Below are positions 48,946 to 58,826 of a DNA stretch of 64,000 bases, piece after piece. Source of the stretch: Ancylobacter sp. Lp-2 (lineage in GTDB: Bacteria > Pseudomonadota > Alphaproteobacteria > Rhizobiales > Xanthobacteraceae); contig NZ_JAJALI010000008.1 of NCBI RefSeq assembly GCF_020523795.1, forward strand, positions 62,001 through 126,000, in the 5' to 3' direction. The notes below the pieces were generated by a model. The model did no database searches and was not told where the DNA came from. It worked only from the letters and a program-made list of their open reading frames with translations. The first letter of the stretch is position 1, and every line of letters starts with the position of its first letter. Both the position numbers and the translations under genes were made by a program.

Positions 48946-49089
48946 ATGCCGAGCCTGATCCGTCTTCTCGTGGTGCTCGCCGTCATCGGCGGCGTCGCCT
49001 ATGGGATCATGTGGTCGCTCGCCAATCTCGTCGAACCGCAGAAGCGCGAGATGAGCGTGCCGGTGCCGCAGGAGCGTTTCGCCAAATAG
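48946..49089 (+). CDS. Small single-pass membrane protein
   Basis: A 47-residue open frame: MPSLIRLLVVLAVIGGVAYG begins a single transmembrane helix (about 4-28), followed by a short tail containing EPQKREMSVPVPQERFAK. GGAGG is 11 bases upstream. It ends 4 bp before xerD on the same strand, and codon use looks normal. I recall similar tiny proteins before xerD in related genomes, which would need a search. No function is known. Confidence 0.65.
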   Translation: MPSLIRLLVVLAVIGGVAYGIMWSLANLVEPQKREMSVPVPQERFAK

Positions 49090-49093
49090 TTGG

Positions 49094-50080
49094 GTGCCGA
49101 TGGGCCGTCCGGTCGCGCTTTTCCTCGACATGCTCGCCGCCGAACGTGGCGCCAGCGCCAACACGCTCGCCGCCTACCAGCGCGATCTCGACGACTATGC
49201 CGAATTTCTCGGCGGGCAGGACAAGGCGGCGGCCTGTGCCACGCCGGACATCCGCGCCTATCTCGCCGAGCTGACCCGGCGCGGGCTGAAGGGCGCCACC
49301 GTGGCGCGGCGGCTCTCCGCACTCAGGCAGTTCCACCGCTTCCTCTATGTCGAGAACTATCGCGGCGACGATCCCGCTGCCGTGCTGGAAGGCCCCAAGC
49401 GCGGTCGGCCACTGCCCAAGGTGCTGAGCCTCGCCGAGGTGACGCGGCTGATCGACACCGCGCATGAGCGGGCGCAGGCGCCGGCCGCCACGCCGGCGGA
49501 GGGTGCGCGGCGGGCGCGGGTCGCGTGCTTCGTCGAGCTGCTCTATGCCACCGGGCTGCGTGTCTCCGAGCTGGCGGCGCTGCCGGCGGCGGCGGCGCGG
49601 GCCAAGGGCGACGCCATCATCGTGCGCGGCAAGGGCAACAAGGAGCGGCTGGTGCCGCTCGGCGAGCCGGCTCGCGTCGCCATGGCTGCCTATCGCGCCG
49701 CGCTCGCCGCCGCGCGGGCCGCACGGGAGAAGGCCGCCGGGGATAAGGGCGCAGGGAAGCTGGAGGTGGCCAAGGAGGAGGGGCGCTGGCTGTTCCCGTC
49801 TTCCGCCGCCAGCGGCCATGTCACCCGCCAGCAAGTGGCGCTCGATTTGAAGGATCTGGCGGTGGTGGCCGGCATTGACGCCGCCAAGCTGTCGCCGCAT
49901 GTGCTGCGCCACGCCTTCGCCAGCCATCTGCTCGCCCACGGCGCCGAACTGCGGATGGTGCAGACCCTGCTCGGTCATTCCGACATCTCGACCACGCAGA
50001 TCTACACCCATGTGCTCGACGAGCGGCTGAAGAGCCTGGTGCGCGACCTGCATCCGCTCGCCGACGAGGAGGCGGAATAG
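49094..50080 (+). CDS. xerD: Site-specific tyrosine recombinase XerD
   Basis: A 328-residue recombinase for chromosome dimer resolution at dif with XerC and FtsK. The N-terminal core-binding domain has [16 protein letters not shown]; the catalytic domain has [13 protein letters not shown] (first Arg), [14 protein letters not shown] (His-x-x-Arg), [16 protein letters not shown] (final His and Tyr nucleophile). An insertion rich in Ala/Lys (residues about 205-225) precedes [11 protein letters not shown] 49094 or ATG 49100 could be the start; neither has a clear ribosome-binding site. Confidence 0.93.
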   Translation: MPMGRPVALFLDMLAAERGASANTLAAYQRDLDDYAEFLGGQDKAAACATPDIRAYLAELTRRGLKGATVARRLSALRQFHRFLYVENYRGDDPAAVLEGPKRGRPLPKVLSLAEVTRLIDTAHERAQAPAATPAEGARRARVACFVELLYATGLRVSELAALPAAAARAKGDAIIVRGKGNKERLVPLGEPARVAMAAYRAALAAARAAREKAAGDKGAGKLEVAKEEGRWLFPSSAASGHVTRQQVALDLKDLAVVAGIDAAKLSPHVLRHAFASHLLAHGAELRMVQTLLGHSDISTTQIYTHVLDERLKSLVRDLHPLADEEAE

Positions 50081-50271
50081 CGCCGCCCGGCGCGCAAACG
50101 CGCTTCCCGGCGGGGCCGAATGACGCGTAAAAGCCGGGATGCAGGTTTTGCGTGCCCGCACACGCGGCCTTGCCTTGACGTCGCCACCCTCTCGGGGCAG
50201 CTTCCGCGCGCAATTGCGGGCTGTCCGACCGGGCGGTCCTCCTTCCTCACAGCCGGACTTGCCGAACAGCG

Positions 50272-51225
50272 ATGCGCAGTTACCTCGATTTTGAAAAGCC
50301 CGTGGCCGAGCTCGAGGCCAAGCTGGAGGAATTGCGCGCCATGTCCGCGCAGGGCGACGCGGTCGCCATCGGCGACGACATCGCGCGGCTGGAGACCAAG
50401 GCCAACGAGGCGCTGACCCAGCTCTACGCCAACCTCACGCCCTGGCAGAAGACCTCGGTGGCGCGCCATCCGTTGCGCCCGCATTTCCTCGACTATGCCG
50501 GGCATCTGTTCGAGGAGTTCACTCCGCTGGCCGGAGACCGGCTGTTCGGCGAGGATGAGGCGATCATCGGCGGGCCGGCGCGCTTTCGCGGCCAGGCGGT
50601 GATGCTGATGGGCCACGAGAAGGGCTCCACCACCGAGACCCGCATCAAGCACAACTTCGGCATGGCGCGCCCGGAAGGCTACCGCAAGGCGGTGCGCCTG
50701 ATGGAGATGGCCGACCGCTTCCAACTGCCACTGATCTCGCTGGTCGACACCGCCGGCGCCTTTCCCGGCCTCGATGCCGAGGAGCGCGGCCAGGCCGAGG
50801 CGATCGCCCGTTCCACCGATGCCTGCCTGGCGCTCGGCGTACCCAGCGTGGCGGTGATCATCGGCGAGGGCGGCTCGGGCGGCGCCATCGCCATCGCCAC
50901 CACCAACAAGGTGCTGATGCTGGAGCACGCCATCTACAGCGTGATCTCGCCGGAGGGCGCCGCCTCGATCCTGTGGCGCGACACCGCCAAGGCGCAGGAC
51001 GCGGCGACCAATATGAAGATCACCGCCCAGGACCTGCAGAAATTCCACATCGTCGACAGCATCATCCCCGAGCCGGCCGGCGGCGCGCATCGCGCCCCCA
51101 CCAAGGCGATGGACGCGGCGGGCGATGCCATCGAATCAGCGCTGCACGAGCTCGACGGCCTGGAGCCGCGGGCGCTGCGCAAGGCGCGGCGCGAGAAGTT
51201 CCTCGCCATCGGCCGCAGCCTCTAG
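50272..51225 (+). CDS. accA: Acetyl-CoA carboxylase carboxyltransferase subunit alpha
   Basis: A 317-residue subunit (EC 2.1.3.15 complex) for malonyl-CoA formation in fatty-acid synthesis. SYLDFEKPVAELEAKLEEL opens the protein; RPHFLDYAGHLFEEF, SLVDTAGAFPGLDAEERGQ and VSVAVIIGEGGSGGAI-type carboxyltransferase motifs are present, as is YSVISPEGAASILWRD. The length is normal. It stands alone; a TTGACG at about 50175 may be part of its promoter. Confidence 0.97.
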   Translation: MRSYLDFEKPVAELEAKLEELRAMSAQGDAVAIGDDIARLETKANEALTQLYANLTPWQKTSVARHPLRPHFLDYAGHLFEEFTPLAGDRLFGEDEAIIGGPARFRGQAVMLMGHEKGSTTETRIKHNFGMARPEGYRKAVRLMEMADRFQLPLISLVDTAGAFPGLDAEERGQAEAIARSTDACLALGVPSVAVIIGEGGSGGAIAIATTNKVLMLEHAIYSVISPEGAASILWRDTAKAQDAATNMKITAQDLQKFHIVDSIIPEPAGGAHRAPTKAMDAAGDAIESALHELDGLEPRALRKARREKFLAIGRSL

Positions 51226-51363
51226 CGGTGGCGGTATCCGGCGGCCCGACGGATGGGCCGACGGGGCCGACTCTTGCGGTAACGGTCTGGCAAGGATAAC
51301 CCTCTAGGCTGTCGCGTCTTGGTGACCGGGAATGACGGACCGGGATTGACGGGGAGTTTCGCG

Positions 51364-53052
51364 TTGAGCCCATCGGCTTCTTCACGGCCCGCATTGCTTT
51401 CGGCGGGTGCGCGCCTCAGGGCGCTCATGCTTGCCGGCGTGGCGGCGCTGGCGCTTGCTGGTTGCACCGGCGATGGCGGTCCCTCGGTCAACGCCAAGGC
51501 GATGAAGGCGCTGAGCCCGCAGACGCTCGCCCTCATCAGCGAGAAGGGCATGACGAAGGACAGCCCCATCGTCGTGCGCATCTTCAAGGAAGAATCCGAG
51601 CTCGAAGTGTGGAAGGAAACCACCTCGGGCGACTATGCGCTTTTGAAGACCTATCCGATCTGCCGCTGGTCCGGCGAGCTCGGCCCGAAGGTGAAGGAAG
51701 GCGACCGGCAGGCGCCGGAAGGCTTCTACACCATCACCCCGGGCCAGATGAACCCGAACTCCAGCTACTATCTGTCGTTCAATCTCGGCTTTCCCAATGC
51801 CTATGACCGCGCCTGGGGCCGCACCGGCGCGCATCTGATGGTGCATGGCGACTGCTCCTCGGCCGGCTGCTACGCCATGACCGACGAGCAGATCCAGGAG
51901 ATCTTCGCGCTCGGTCGCGAGAGCTTCCAGGGCGGGCAGCGCGCCTTCCAGGTGCAGGCCTATCCGTTCCACATGACGGCCGACAACCTCGCGCGCCATC
52001 GCAACAACCCGAACCTCGCCTTCTGGCGCATGCTGAAGGAGGGTAGCGACACCTTCGAGGTGACCCGGCAGTTGCCCAAGGTCGACGTCTGCGGCCGGCG
52101 CTACGTGTTCAACGCCACGCCGGCGGATCCGAACGCCCGCTTCGATCCCAATGCGCCGTGCCCGGAGTTCACCCAGCCGGGCGGGCTCGGCGAGGCGATC
52201 GCCGCGCGCAAAGCCACCGATCAGCAGCGCATCGCCTCCGCCTCCATGCCCGCCGCGCCGGTGAAGACCGGCAAGGATGGCGGCATGAACCAGGTGTTCC
52301 TCGCCAAGCTGGCCAACCCGCAGGCCAAGGCGCCGGGCTCGCTGCCAGCGGTGGTGAAGCCGCCGGGCTCGGATTACGGCGTCGACACCAACGAGCCGGC
52401 GCCGGCTGAAAGCATCGCGCTCGCCACTGCCGCCCAGGTGCCGACCGCCGCCGACGTGCCGCTGCCGCTGGCCCGTCCCGTCGATGCGCCGGCGGCTGTC
52501 GCGCCGCAGCTGGCCGCCGCCGCCGGCGAGACGTCGCTGTTCGGGCGTCCCGCCCCGGCGCCGACCGCGCAGGTGGCCTCGCTCGACCCGGCGGTTGTGC
52601 CCGCGCCCGCCGCTCCGGCGAGCGGGGAATCGTCCGGCGGGCTGCTCGCCAGCGTCAACCGGCTGCTCGGCCGCAGCGAGGCGCCCGCCGAGCCGGTGGC
52701 CCCCGCTGCCGCGCCGTCGTCCTCGCCCTCCGGCTTCGCCGCCATTGGCAACTGGCTGACCGGCAAGAGCGCCGAGCCGGCCCCGGCGCCCGCCATACCC
52801 GCCGCTGCCCCGGCTGACGTGCCGGTGCCGCCCGCGCGTCCGGCCGCGCCGCGCGCCGCCGCTCCGGCCGCCGCATCGCAGACCCACGCGAACCGGGCGG
52901 TGCCTCAGGCTGCGCCGAGCGCCTCGGTGAGCACGCCGGCTCCGCTCGCCGCCGTCGCGCCGGCGCAGGGCGCCGCGTCGTCCGGCAGCCCGCTGCCGGG
53001 TGCGTCGATCATGTCGACCGGGACCTTCTCCTCGTCCTCGGCGATCCAGTAG
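51364..53052 (+). CDS. L,D-transpeptidase family lipoprotein (YafK-like)
   Basis: A 562-residue envelope protein. The signal peptide ends in lipobox LALAGC (Cys near residue 34). The YkuD-type catalytic domain spans about 70-230, with the motif HGDCSSAGCYAM supplying His and Cys. Residues after about 320 are Ala/Pro-rich, low-complexity and probably disordered, which roughly doubles the usual length. Start TTG 51364 has GGGGAG seven bases upstream; an in-frame GTG at 51319 is the alternative. It probably cross-links or anchors peptidoglycan in the periplasm. Confidence 0.82.
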   Translation: MSPSASSRPALLSAGARLRALMLAGVAALALAGCTGDGGPSVNAKAMKALSPQTLALISEKGMTKDSPIVVRIFKEESELEVWKETTSGDYALLKTYPICRWSGELGPKVKEGDRQAPEGFYTITPGQMNPNSSYYLSFNLGFPNAYDRAWGRTGAHLMVHGDCSSAGCYAMTDEQIQEIFALGRESFQGGQRAFQVQAYPFHMTADNLARHRNNPNLAFWRMLKEGSDTFEVTRQLPKVDVCGRRYVFNATPADPNARFDPNAPCPEFTQPGGLGEAIAARKATDQQRIASASMPAAPVKTGKDGGMNQVFLAKLANPQAKAPGSLPAVVKPPGSDYGVDTNEPAPAESIALATAAQVPTAADVPLPLARPVDAPAAVAPQLAAAAGETSLFGRPAPAPTAQVASLDPAVVPAPAAPASGESSGGLLASVNRLLGRSEAPAEPVAPAAAPSSSPSGFAAIGNWLTGKSAEPAPAPAIPAAAPADVPVPPARPAAPRAAAPAAASQTHANRAVPQAAPSASVSTPAPLAAVAPAQGAASSGSPLPGASIMSTGTFSSSSAIQ

Positions 53053-53356
53053 CGCTCTTCCGATCAACCCACACGAAAAAGGCGCCCGCCGAAACCGGCC
53101 GGGCGCCTTTTTCATGTTGGGATGCTGCGTGCTGTGGGGGACCAGAAGGCCCGTGACCGCCTGCGCGACGAAGTGGGGCAGCTCTCCGAGGGGGGCAGGT
53201 CTTCGCTTCCCCCGCCGGTCGCCGTCCCGCGAAGAATCGGGTGAGGGGACGGCCAGAAAACTCGGCGCGGTTCAGCTTGGGCGGTCCTAGACAGGGCCAA
53301 GTCCCCCGTTCTCCGGGGGAGGACGCGGCGCCCGGACGATCGGACGGAGCCAGCCC
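53053..53356. repeat. Intergenic region with GC-rich palindromes
   Basis: About 304 bp with no supported gene. It holds the terminator at 53076-53112, then a G/C-rich stretch with AGCTCTCCGAGGGG and CTTCCCCCGCCGG, and a hairpin TCCCCC/GGGGGA at about 53302-53321. The sequence resembles the other palindromic repeats but is more diverged. Confidence 0.5.
53076..53112. terminator. Rho-independent terminator after the L,D-transpeptidase gene
   Basis: A 13-bp stem (53076-53088 / 53100-53112, AAAAAGGCGCCCG) with an 11-base loop; the right arm ends in TTTTT. The mirrored A-tract would also let it act on minus-strand transcripts reading out of the NTF2-like gene. Confidence 0.9.
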
Positions 53357-53737
53357 TCAGGCGATGGCGCAGCTGTGGATCGCCATCACCTGCCAGCCCG
53401 CCGCGCCGCGTCGCCACACGCGGCTGAAGCGCAGTGCCGCCGTGAAGGGCGCGCCGCCGGCGATGCCCTCGGCGTCGACGCGCAGCACCGTGTGGGCCGT
53501 ATGGGCGTCGAGGAGGCGGATGCCGAGCTCGGAGAAGTCGGTCCGGCTCAGCTTGAGCGCGCCGGAGCGGTGCAGGTCGAGGTCGTCCTGCTTGTTCAGC
53601 ACATGGCCAACGAAATTCACGAACACCAGATCGTCGGCCAGCAGGGCGTCGAGGGCGGCGACGTCACCGGCGAGCGCCGCGCGGCGGAGGCGCTCCTCCG
53701 CTGCCGCGATCTCCTCGACGGCCGCCGCCTCGCTCAT
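53357..53737 (-). CDS. NTF2-like/SnoaL-type (DUF4440) protein
   Basis: A 126-residue protein with an NTF2-like fold signature: [36 protein letters not shown], and a C-terminal [12 protein letters not shown] strand. The domain forms a cone-shaped pocket used for many ligands; no function can be named. Its ATG overlaps the secA stop (ATGA), so it is translationally coupled to secA. Confidence 0.85.
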   Translation of the reverse strand: MSEAAAVEEIAAAEERLRRAALAGDVAALDALLADDLVFVNFVGHVLNKQDDLDLHRSGALKLSRTDFSELGIRLLDAHTAHTVLRVDAEGIAGGAPFTAALRFSRVWRRGAAGWQVMAIHSCAIA

Positions 53738-56517
53738 GCGAAGCGGCCGTGGCAGTGCTTGTACTTCAGGCCGGAGCCGCAGGGGCAGGCCTCGTTGCGG
53801 CCAACCCGGCCCCAGCTCGCCGGATCGCTGGGGTCGCGCGCCGGCTCGGCCGGGGCGAGCGTCGCCGCGTCGAAGCTCTCGCCGGCCAGCTGGGCGAACT
53901 CGTCCTCGCCGGTGGCGGCGTCGATGTGGTGCGCACTCATCATCGGCGGCTCCTCCGGCGGCGGCGTGGTCATGATCTCCACCCGCATCAGCTGGGCGGT
54001 GACCGCCTCGCGCAGGCTGGACAGCATGGCCTCGAACAGCTGGAAGGCCTCGGACTTGTACTCGTTGAGCGGGTCGCGCTGGGCATAGCCGCGCAGGCCG
54101 ATCACCTGGCGCAGATGGTCGAGGGTGACGAGATGCTCGCGCCAGAGATGGTCGAGCGTCTGCAGCAGGATCGACTTCTCGACATAGCGCATGATCTCGG
54201 GGCCGTATTTGGCCGCCTTCGCCGCCATCGCCTCGTCGGCGCGCTGCTGGATGCGGTGGCGCAGCTCCTCGTCGGCGATGCCTTCCTCATGGCCCCAGTC
54301 GACCACCGGCAAATCGAGGCCGAGCACGTTGCGCAGCTGCTCCTGCAGCCCGGCGGTGTCCCACTGCTCGGGATAGGCGGTGGGCGGCACGTGCTTGGTG
54401 ACGATGTCCTCGATGACGCCGTGGCGCATCTCGACCACCGTCTCGGCGACGTCCTCGTCCTGCATCAGCTCGACGCGCTGCTCGAACACCACCTTGCGCT
54501 GGTCGTTCATCACGTCGTCGTATTTCAGGAGGTTCTTGCGGATGTCGTAGTTGCGCGCCTCGACCTTCTGCTGCGCCTTCTCCAGCGCGCGGTTGATCCA
54601 GGGATGGACGATGGCCTCGCCCTCCTTGAGGCCGAGCTTCTGCAGCATGCCGTCGAGCCGGTCCGACCCGAAGATGCGCATCAGGTCGTCTTCCAGCGAC
54701 AGGAAGAAATGCGAGTGGCCGGGGTCGCCCTGGCGGCCGGAGCGGCCGCGCAGCTGGTTGTCGATGCGGCGGCTCTCGTGGCGCTCGGTGCCGATGACGT
54801 AGAGGCCGCCGGCTTCCAGCGCCTTCTTCTTCAGCCGCGCGATTTCGTCGCGGATCGACTGCTCGGCGCTGACGCGCTGCTCGCCTTCCGGCAGGTCGGC
54901 GAGCTCGTGGGAGATGCGCATCTCCGCATTGCCGCCGAGCTGGATGTCGGTGCCGCGGCCGGCCATGTTGGTGGCGATGGTGATGGCGCCGGGCACGCCG
55001 GCCTGGGCGACGATGTAGGATTCCTGCTGGTGGTGGCGGGCATTCAGCACCGCGAACACCTTGTCGTCGGCCTTGCCCTGGTCGCCGTCATAGAGCGGGC
55101 GGAAGGCGTCCGGGTCGCTGAAGTCCTTCTGCTTGAAGCCGCGCTGCTTGAGCAGTTCGGCCAAAAGCTCGGACTTCTCGATCGAGGTGGTGCCGACCAG
55201 CACCGGCTGGCCGCGCGTCTTGCAGTCGGCGATCAGCTCGATGATGGCGTTGTATTTCTCGTTTGCGGTCCGGTAGACCTCGTCATCGTCGTCGACGCGC
55301 TTGACCGGCAGGTTGGTCGGGATCTCGACGACCTCGAGATTGTAGATGTCCTGGAATTCCGCCGCCTCGGTGTTCGCCGTGCCGGTCATGCCGGCCAGCT
55401 TCTCGTACATGCGGAAATAGTTCTGGAAGGTGATCGAGGCCAGCGTCTGGTTTTCCGGCTGGACCTGCACGCGCTCCTTGGCTTCCAGCGCCTGGTGGAG
55501 GCCTTCCGAATAGCGGCGGCCCGGCATCATGCGACCGGTGAACTCGTCGATGATGACCACCTCGTCATTGCGGACGATGTAGTCCTTGTCGCGCTGGAAC
55601 AGCGTGTGGGCGCGCAGGGCCTGGTTGACGTGGTGCACGACGGAGACGTTCTCGACGTCGTAGAGATTGTCGCCCTTGAGCAGGCCGGCGTCGCGCAAGA
55701 GGGTCTCGATCTTCTCCATGCCCTCTTCGGTCATGGCCACCGAGCGCTGCTTCTCGTCGACCGTGTAGTCCTCCTTCGACAGCTTGGGGATATAGGTGTC
55801 GATGGTGTTGTAGAAGTCCGAACGGTCGTCGAGCGGGCCGGAGATGATCAGCGGCGTACGCGCCTCGTCGACCAGGATCGAATCGACCTCGTCGACCACG
55901 GCGTAGAAGTGCGGACGCTGGACCATCTGCGCGAGGTCGTACTTCATATTGTCGCGCAGATAGTCGAAGCCGAGCTCGTTGTTGGTGGCGTAGGTGACGT
56001 CGCAGGCATAGGCCTCGCGGCGCTCATTGTCGTCCATGCCGTGGACGATGATGCCGGTGGTCAGCCCGAGGAAGCCGTAGACGCGGCTCATCCATTCGGC
56101 GTCGCGGCGGGCGAGGTAGTCGTTGACGGTGACGACGTGGACGCCCTTGCCGGCCAGCGCGTTGAGATAGACCGGGGCGGTGGCGACCAGCGTCTTGCCC
56201 TCGCCGGTGCGCATCTCGGCGATGCCGCGCTCGTGCAGCACCATGCCGCCGATCAGCTGTACGTCGAAATGTCGCTGGCCGAGGGCGCGCCGGGCCGCCT
56301 CGCGCGCGGTGGCGAAAGCCGGGACGAGCAGATCGTCGAGGCTGGCGCCGTTGGCCAATTGCTCCCGGAACTGCGCGGTGCGGGCGCGCAGTTCCTCGTC
56401 GGTCAGCTTCAGCAGCTCCGGTTCGAGCGCGTTGATGGCGGCGACTTTCGGCTGGTAGCCGCGCACGCGGCGGTCATTGGCCGATCCGAAGAGCTTTCGC
56501 GCGAGAGCGCCGAACAT
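53734..56517 (-). CDS. secA: Preprotein translocase ATPase subunit SecA
   Basis: A 927-residue motor of the Sec system at the inner membrane. The Walker A region is [20 protein letters not shown] near residue 100, the DEAD-like [19 protein letters not shown] follows near 215, [17 protein letters not shown] lies in NBD2, and the C-terminal zinc motif [14 protein letters not shown] ends the protein. The length is typical of alphaproteobacterial SecA. It is divergent from the parvulin gene across 390 bp and is followed by a coupled NTF2-like gene. Confidence 0.98.
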   Translation of the reverse strand: MFGALARKLFGSANDRRVRGYQPKVAAINALEPELLKLTDEELRARTAQFREQLANGASLDDLLVPAFATAREAARRALGQRHFDVQLIGGMVLHERGIAEMRTGEGKTLVATAPVYLNALAGKGVHVVTVNDYLARRDAEWMSRVYGFLGLTTGIIVHGMDDNERREAYACDVTYATNNELGFDYLRDNMKYDLAQMVQRPHFYAVVDEVDSILVDEARTPLIISGPLDDRSDFYNTIDTYIPKLSKEDYTVDEKQRSVAMTEEGMEKIETLLRDAGLLKGDNLYDVENVSVVHHVNQALRAHTLFQRDKDYIVRNDEVVIIDEFTGRMMPGRRYSEGLHQALEAKERVQVQPENQTLASITFQNYFRMYEKLAGMTGTANTEAAEFQDIYNLEVVEIPTNLPVKRVDDDDEVYRTANEKYNAIIELIADCKTRGQPVLVGTTSIEKSELLAELLKQRGFKQKDFSDPDAFRPLYDGDQGKADDKVFAVLNARHHQQESYIVAQAGVPGAITIATNMAGRGTDIQLGGNAEMRISHELADLPEGEQRVSAEQSIRDEIARLKKKALEAGGLYVIGTERHESRRIDNQLRGRSGRQGDPGHSHFFLSLEDDLMRIFGSDRLDGMLQKLGLKEGEAIVHPWINRALEKAQQKVEARNYDIRKNLLKYDDVMNDQRKVVFEQRVELMQDEDVAETVVEMRHGVIEDIVTKHVPPTAYPEQWDTAGLQEQLRNVLGLDLPVVDWGHEEGIADEELRHRIQQRADEAMAAKAAKYGPEIMRYVEKSILLQTLDHLWREHLVTLDHLRQVIGLRGYAQRDPLNEYKSEAFQLFEAMLSSLREAVTAQLMRVEIMTTPPPEEPPMMSAHHIDAATGEDEFAQLAGESFDAATLAPAEPARDPSDPASWGRVGRNEACPCGSGLKYKHCHGRFA

Positions 56518-56907
56518 GAGGCTTCCAATCCGTTCCCGCCAAGTCGGAGAACGAAGCGCGGCGGTGACGGGCCGCCGGCCCCGTGTAATGCAGGCTCCCG
56601 CCGGCCGGGAGCGCGAGCAAATTCACTGTGCCGGTTCACCGAAACCCCTTTTGCGGCCGAAATGGGTCTTTCGAGAGAGGCCGGCACACATCGCAAACGG
56701 TCGTCAGCGTCACAAAGACGCGAGCGGCCGGAAGGCTTCGCGGTGCGTGCCACACTTATGAACGGGTTTGGGGGTTGTCAATCGCAGGCGCGAGGCCCTT
56801 TTTCATGCCGGTTCGGGGAAGGGGGGCGCTTGCAACCGACCCCGTTCCGGGCCAGCTTTCGCCCGCCCGTATCGCGGACAACCGCAAACCTGCGAGGAAC
56901 GCTTTCC
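56518..56907. other. Divergent promoter region of secA and the parvulin gene
   Basis: A 390-bp gene-free interval. It contains one hairpin, GCTCCCG/CGGGAGC at 56594-56600/56606-56612, and otherwise no clear repeat, operator or riboswitch. Promoters for both flanking genes are expected here, but no strong -35/-10 pair stood out. Frames that run through it have no initiation signals. Confidence 0.5.
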
Positions 56908-57927
56908 ATGACCCCCACCCGTCCGCACGCCGCCAAGGCGCCGATCCGCGCGCGCGCCCTGATGGGCGCCGGTGCGCTCGCCCTGATCCTCGGCGCCGCG
57001 CTCCTGCTGCCGGGCGCCCCCGCGCAGGCGCAGACCGCGCCCGCGGCCCCGGCTCAAGCGGCCCCGGCGACGCCCGCGCAGCCTGACGACACCGTGCTCG
57101 CCACCGTCAACGGCACGCCGATCACCCGCGCCGACGTCAATGCCGCGGCCGTCGAGCTCGGCCCCAACCTGCCGCCGCAGATCCAGGGCCCGGCGCGCGA
57201 CGAATATGTGCTCGGTTTCCTCATCGACCTCACCGCCATGGCGCAGGCCGCCGAGGCGCAGAAGCTCGACGAGACCGCGGACTTCAAGCGCCAGCTCGAC
57301 TTCATCAAGAAGCGGGTGCTGATGCAGGCGGCGCTGGAGCAGGCGGCGAAGGCCGCTTTGACCGATGCGGCGCTGAAGCAGACCTATGAAGAGGCGCTGA
57401 AGCAGCAGAAGCCGGAAGAGGAAGTGCATGCGCGCCACATCCTGTTCCGCGCTGATCCGAACGACAAGGCGGCCTCCGAGGCGGCTGAGAAGAAGGCCAA
57501 GGACGTCGAGGCGCGGCTGAAGAAGGGCGAGGATTTCGCCAAGCTCGCCGGCGAGCTGACCGAGGATCCCTCGGGTAAGAAGGATGGTGGCGATCTCGGC
57601 TTCTTCACCAAGGACCAGATGGTGCCGGAATTCGCCGAGAAGGCCTTCTCCATGAAGCCCGGCGACGTTTCCGACCCGGTGAAGACCCAGTTCGGCTGGC
57701 ACGTCATCAAGGTGGAGGAGAAGCGCGAGAAGCCGCTGCCGACCTTCGACGAGGTGAGGCCGCAGATCGAGCAGTATCTGGTGCAGAAGGCGCAGGCCGA
57801 GACGGTGCAGAAGACCCGCGACGCCGCCAAGGTGGAGAAGACCGCCGCGGCGCCCAAGCCTGCCGACCTCGTCGCCCCGCCGGCCGGCACGCCGGCCCCC
57901 GCGGATGCGCCCAAGCCGGCGCAGTGA
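56908..57927 (+). CDS. Periplasmic parvulin-type peptidyl-prolyl isomerase
   Basis: A 339-residue exported foldase. A signal peptide spans about residues 1-42 (hydrophobic core ALALILGAALLLPGAPAQAQ), an N-terminal SurA/PrsA-like helical region follows (VLATVNGTPITRADVNA), and the rotamase domain lies at about 171-270 (HARHILFRADPND, GGDLGFFTKDQMVPEF, FGWHVIKVEEKRE). The tail is Ala/Pro-rich. It probably assists folding of proteins delivered by the divergent secA. GAGGAA precedes the ATG; a terminator follows. Confidence 0.92.
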   Translation: MTPTRPHAAKAPIRARALMGAGALALILGAALLLPGAPAQAQTAPAAPAQAAPATPAQPDDTVLATVNGTPITRADVNAAAVELGPNLPPQIQGPARDEYVLGFLIDLTAMAQAAEAQKLDETADFKRQLDFIKKRVLMQAALEQAAKAALTDAALKQTYEEALKQQKPEEEVHARHILFRADPNDKAASEAAEKKAKDVEARLKKGEDFAKLAGELTEDPSGKKDGGDLGFFTKDQMVPEFAEKAFSMKPGDVSDPVKTQFGWHVIKVEEKREKPLPTFDEVRPQIEQYLVQKAQAETVQKTRDAAKVEKTAAAPKPADLVAPPAGTPAPADAPKPAQ

Positions 57928-57975
57928 GGTGCGCGGGGCTGGCGGTGCCGGCTCCGCAACCATCTGAGATGCAGG

Positions 57976-58009
57976 AAGAGGCCGTCCGGTTTGCGCCGGG
58001 CGGCCTCTT
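57976..58009. terminator. Terminator between the parvulin and tetR genes
   Basis: A 14-bp stem (57976-57989 / 57996-58009, one G-T pair) with loop TTTGCG; the right arm ends in CTCTTT. It sits between two convergent genes and could serve both. Confidence 0.8.
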
Positions 58010-58037
58010 TCATTCCTGCGGCGCTGTCGGGGCTCGC

Positions 58038-58700
58038 TCAGCGACGACGCATGCCATGGACGATCTGGTGCACGGCGACGGTGATCGCCTCGACATCGTC
58101 CTCCACGCGGTCGGTCAGCAGCCGCGCCCAGACATAGCCGCCGACGATATCGACGGTGGTGTCGAGGTCGACGGCCGGGTCGAGCTCGCCGCGCAGGTGG
58201 GCGCGGTCGAACACCACCGCGACATGGTGCCGCCGCTCGGCGAGGAAATCGCGCAGCGCGACGAGCGCTGCCGGATCGGACTGTGCTTCCGCAATGATGG
58301 AGCGGAAGGCGCCGCCGGCCGGGGTCTCCCGCCAGAATCGCGAGATGGTGCGGATCATCGCGCTCAGGTCGCCCTCGAGGGTGCCGGTGGCGTCCTCGGC
58401 GAGTTCGAGCTTCTGGCGGGCATAGACGTCGAGCAGCAGTGCCGCCTTGCTGCTCCACCAGCGATAGATGGTCGGCTTGCCGGCGCCGGCGCGCTTGGCC
58501 ACTCCCTCAATGGAGAAGCCGGCATAGCCGCGCTCGGCGAGCAGGGCCTCGGCAGCGTCGAGAATGGCCTCGGAGGCGGCCTTGCTGCGGCGCGGGCCGG
58601 CGGAAACGCGCGAGGGGGCGTCCGGCGGTCCCGGGCTTGCGACCGTGGCGGCCGGGGCGCTCTTGCGGGGGCTCTCTTCGGGAATGGGTACATCTTTCAT
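58038..58700 (-). CDS. TetR/AcrR-family transcriptional regulator
   Basis: A 220-residue repressor. About 38 residues of Pro/Ser/Ala-rich sequence precede the helix-turn-helix domain (SEAILDAAEALLAERGYAGF, then VAKRAGAGKPTIYRWWSSKA). The C-terminal ligand-binding part contains TISRFWRETPAGGAFRSII. No Shine-Dalgarno precedes ATG 58700, so a leaderless or alternative start is possible. It is divergent from a DUF2798 gene, and two palindromes in the shared promoter are the likely operators. The inducing ligand is unknown. Confidence 0.88.
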   Translation of the reverse strand: MKDVPIPEESPRKSAPAATVASPGPPDAPSRVSAGPRRSKAASEAILDAAEALLAERGYAGFSIEGVAKRAGAGKPTIYRWWSSKAALLLDVYARQKLELAEDATGTLEGDLSAMIRTISRFWRETPAGGAFRSIIAEAQSDPAALVALRDFLAERRHHVAVVFDRAHLRGELDPAVDLDTTVDIVGGYVWARLLTDRVEDDVEAITVAVHQIVHGMRRR

Positions 58701-58765
58701 GGAGGAGAGCTCTGGCTGCAGGTTGGTATTGCGAGGTGCGTGGAGTGTAGGGCCGGATGGGCTCA

Positions 58766-58817
58766 TTGACAAAACGATACGGATCGTTTTAATAAACGAA
58801 ACGTTCCGTTTTGTCAT
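58766..58817. promoter_or_regulatory. Divergent overlapping promoters with two TetR-type operators
   Basis: Rightward: TTGACA (58766-58771), 17-bp spacer, TTAATA (58789-58794). Leftward: ATGACA (complement of 58812-58817), 17-bp spacer, TATTAA on the same six bases 58789-58794. Operator 1 is the perfect palindrome AAAACGAT-ACGG-ATCGTTTT at 58771-58790; operator 2 is AAACGAAACGTTCCGTTT at 58794-58811, imperfect by one pair. Each fills one spacer, so a bound TetR dimer would block each promoter. Confidence 0.8.
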
Positions 58818-58826
58818 AGTGCTGTC

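Noticed and set aside
53749..56866. Very long plus-strand open frame opposite secA
   Set aside because: It is antisense to a well-supported secA and results from GC-rich third positions; only the end of that frame (from 56908) is a real gene.
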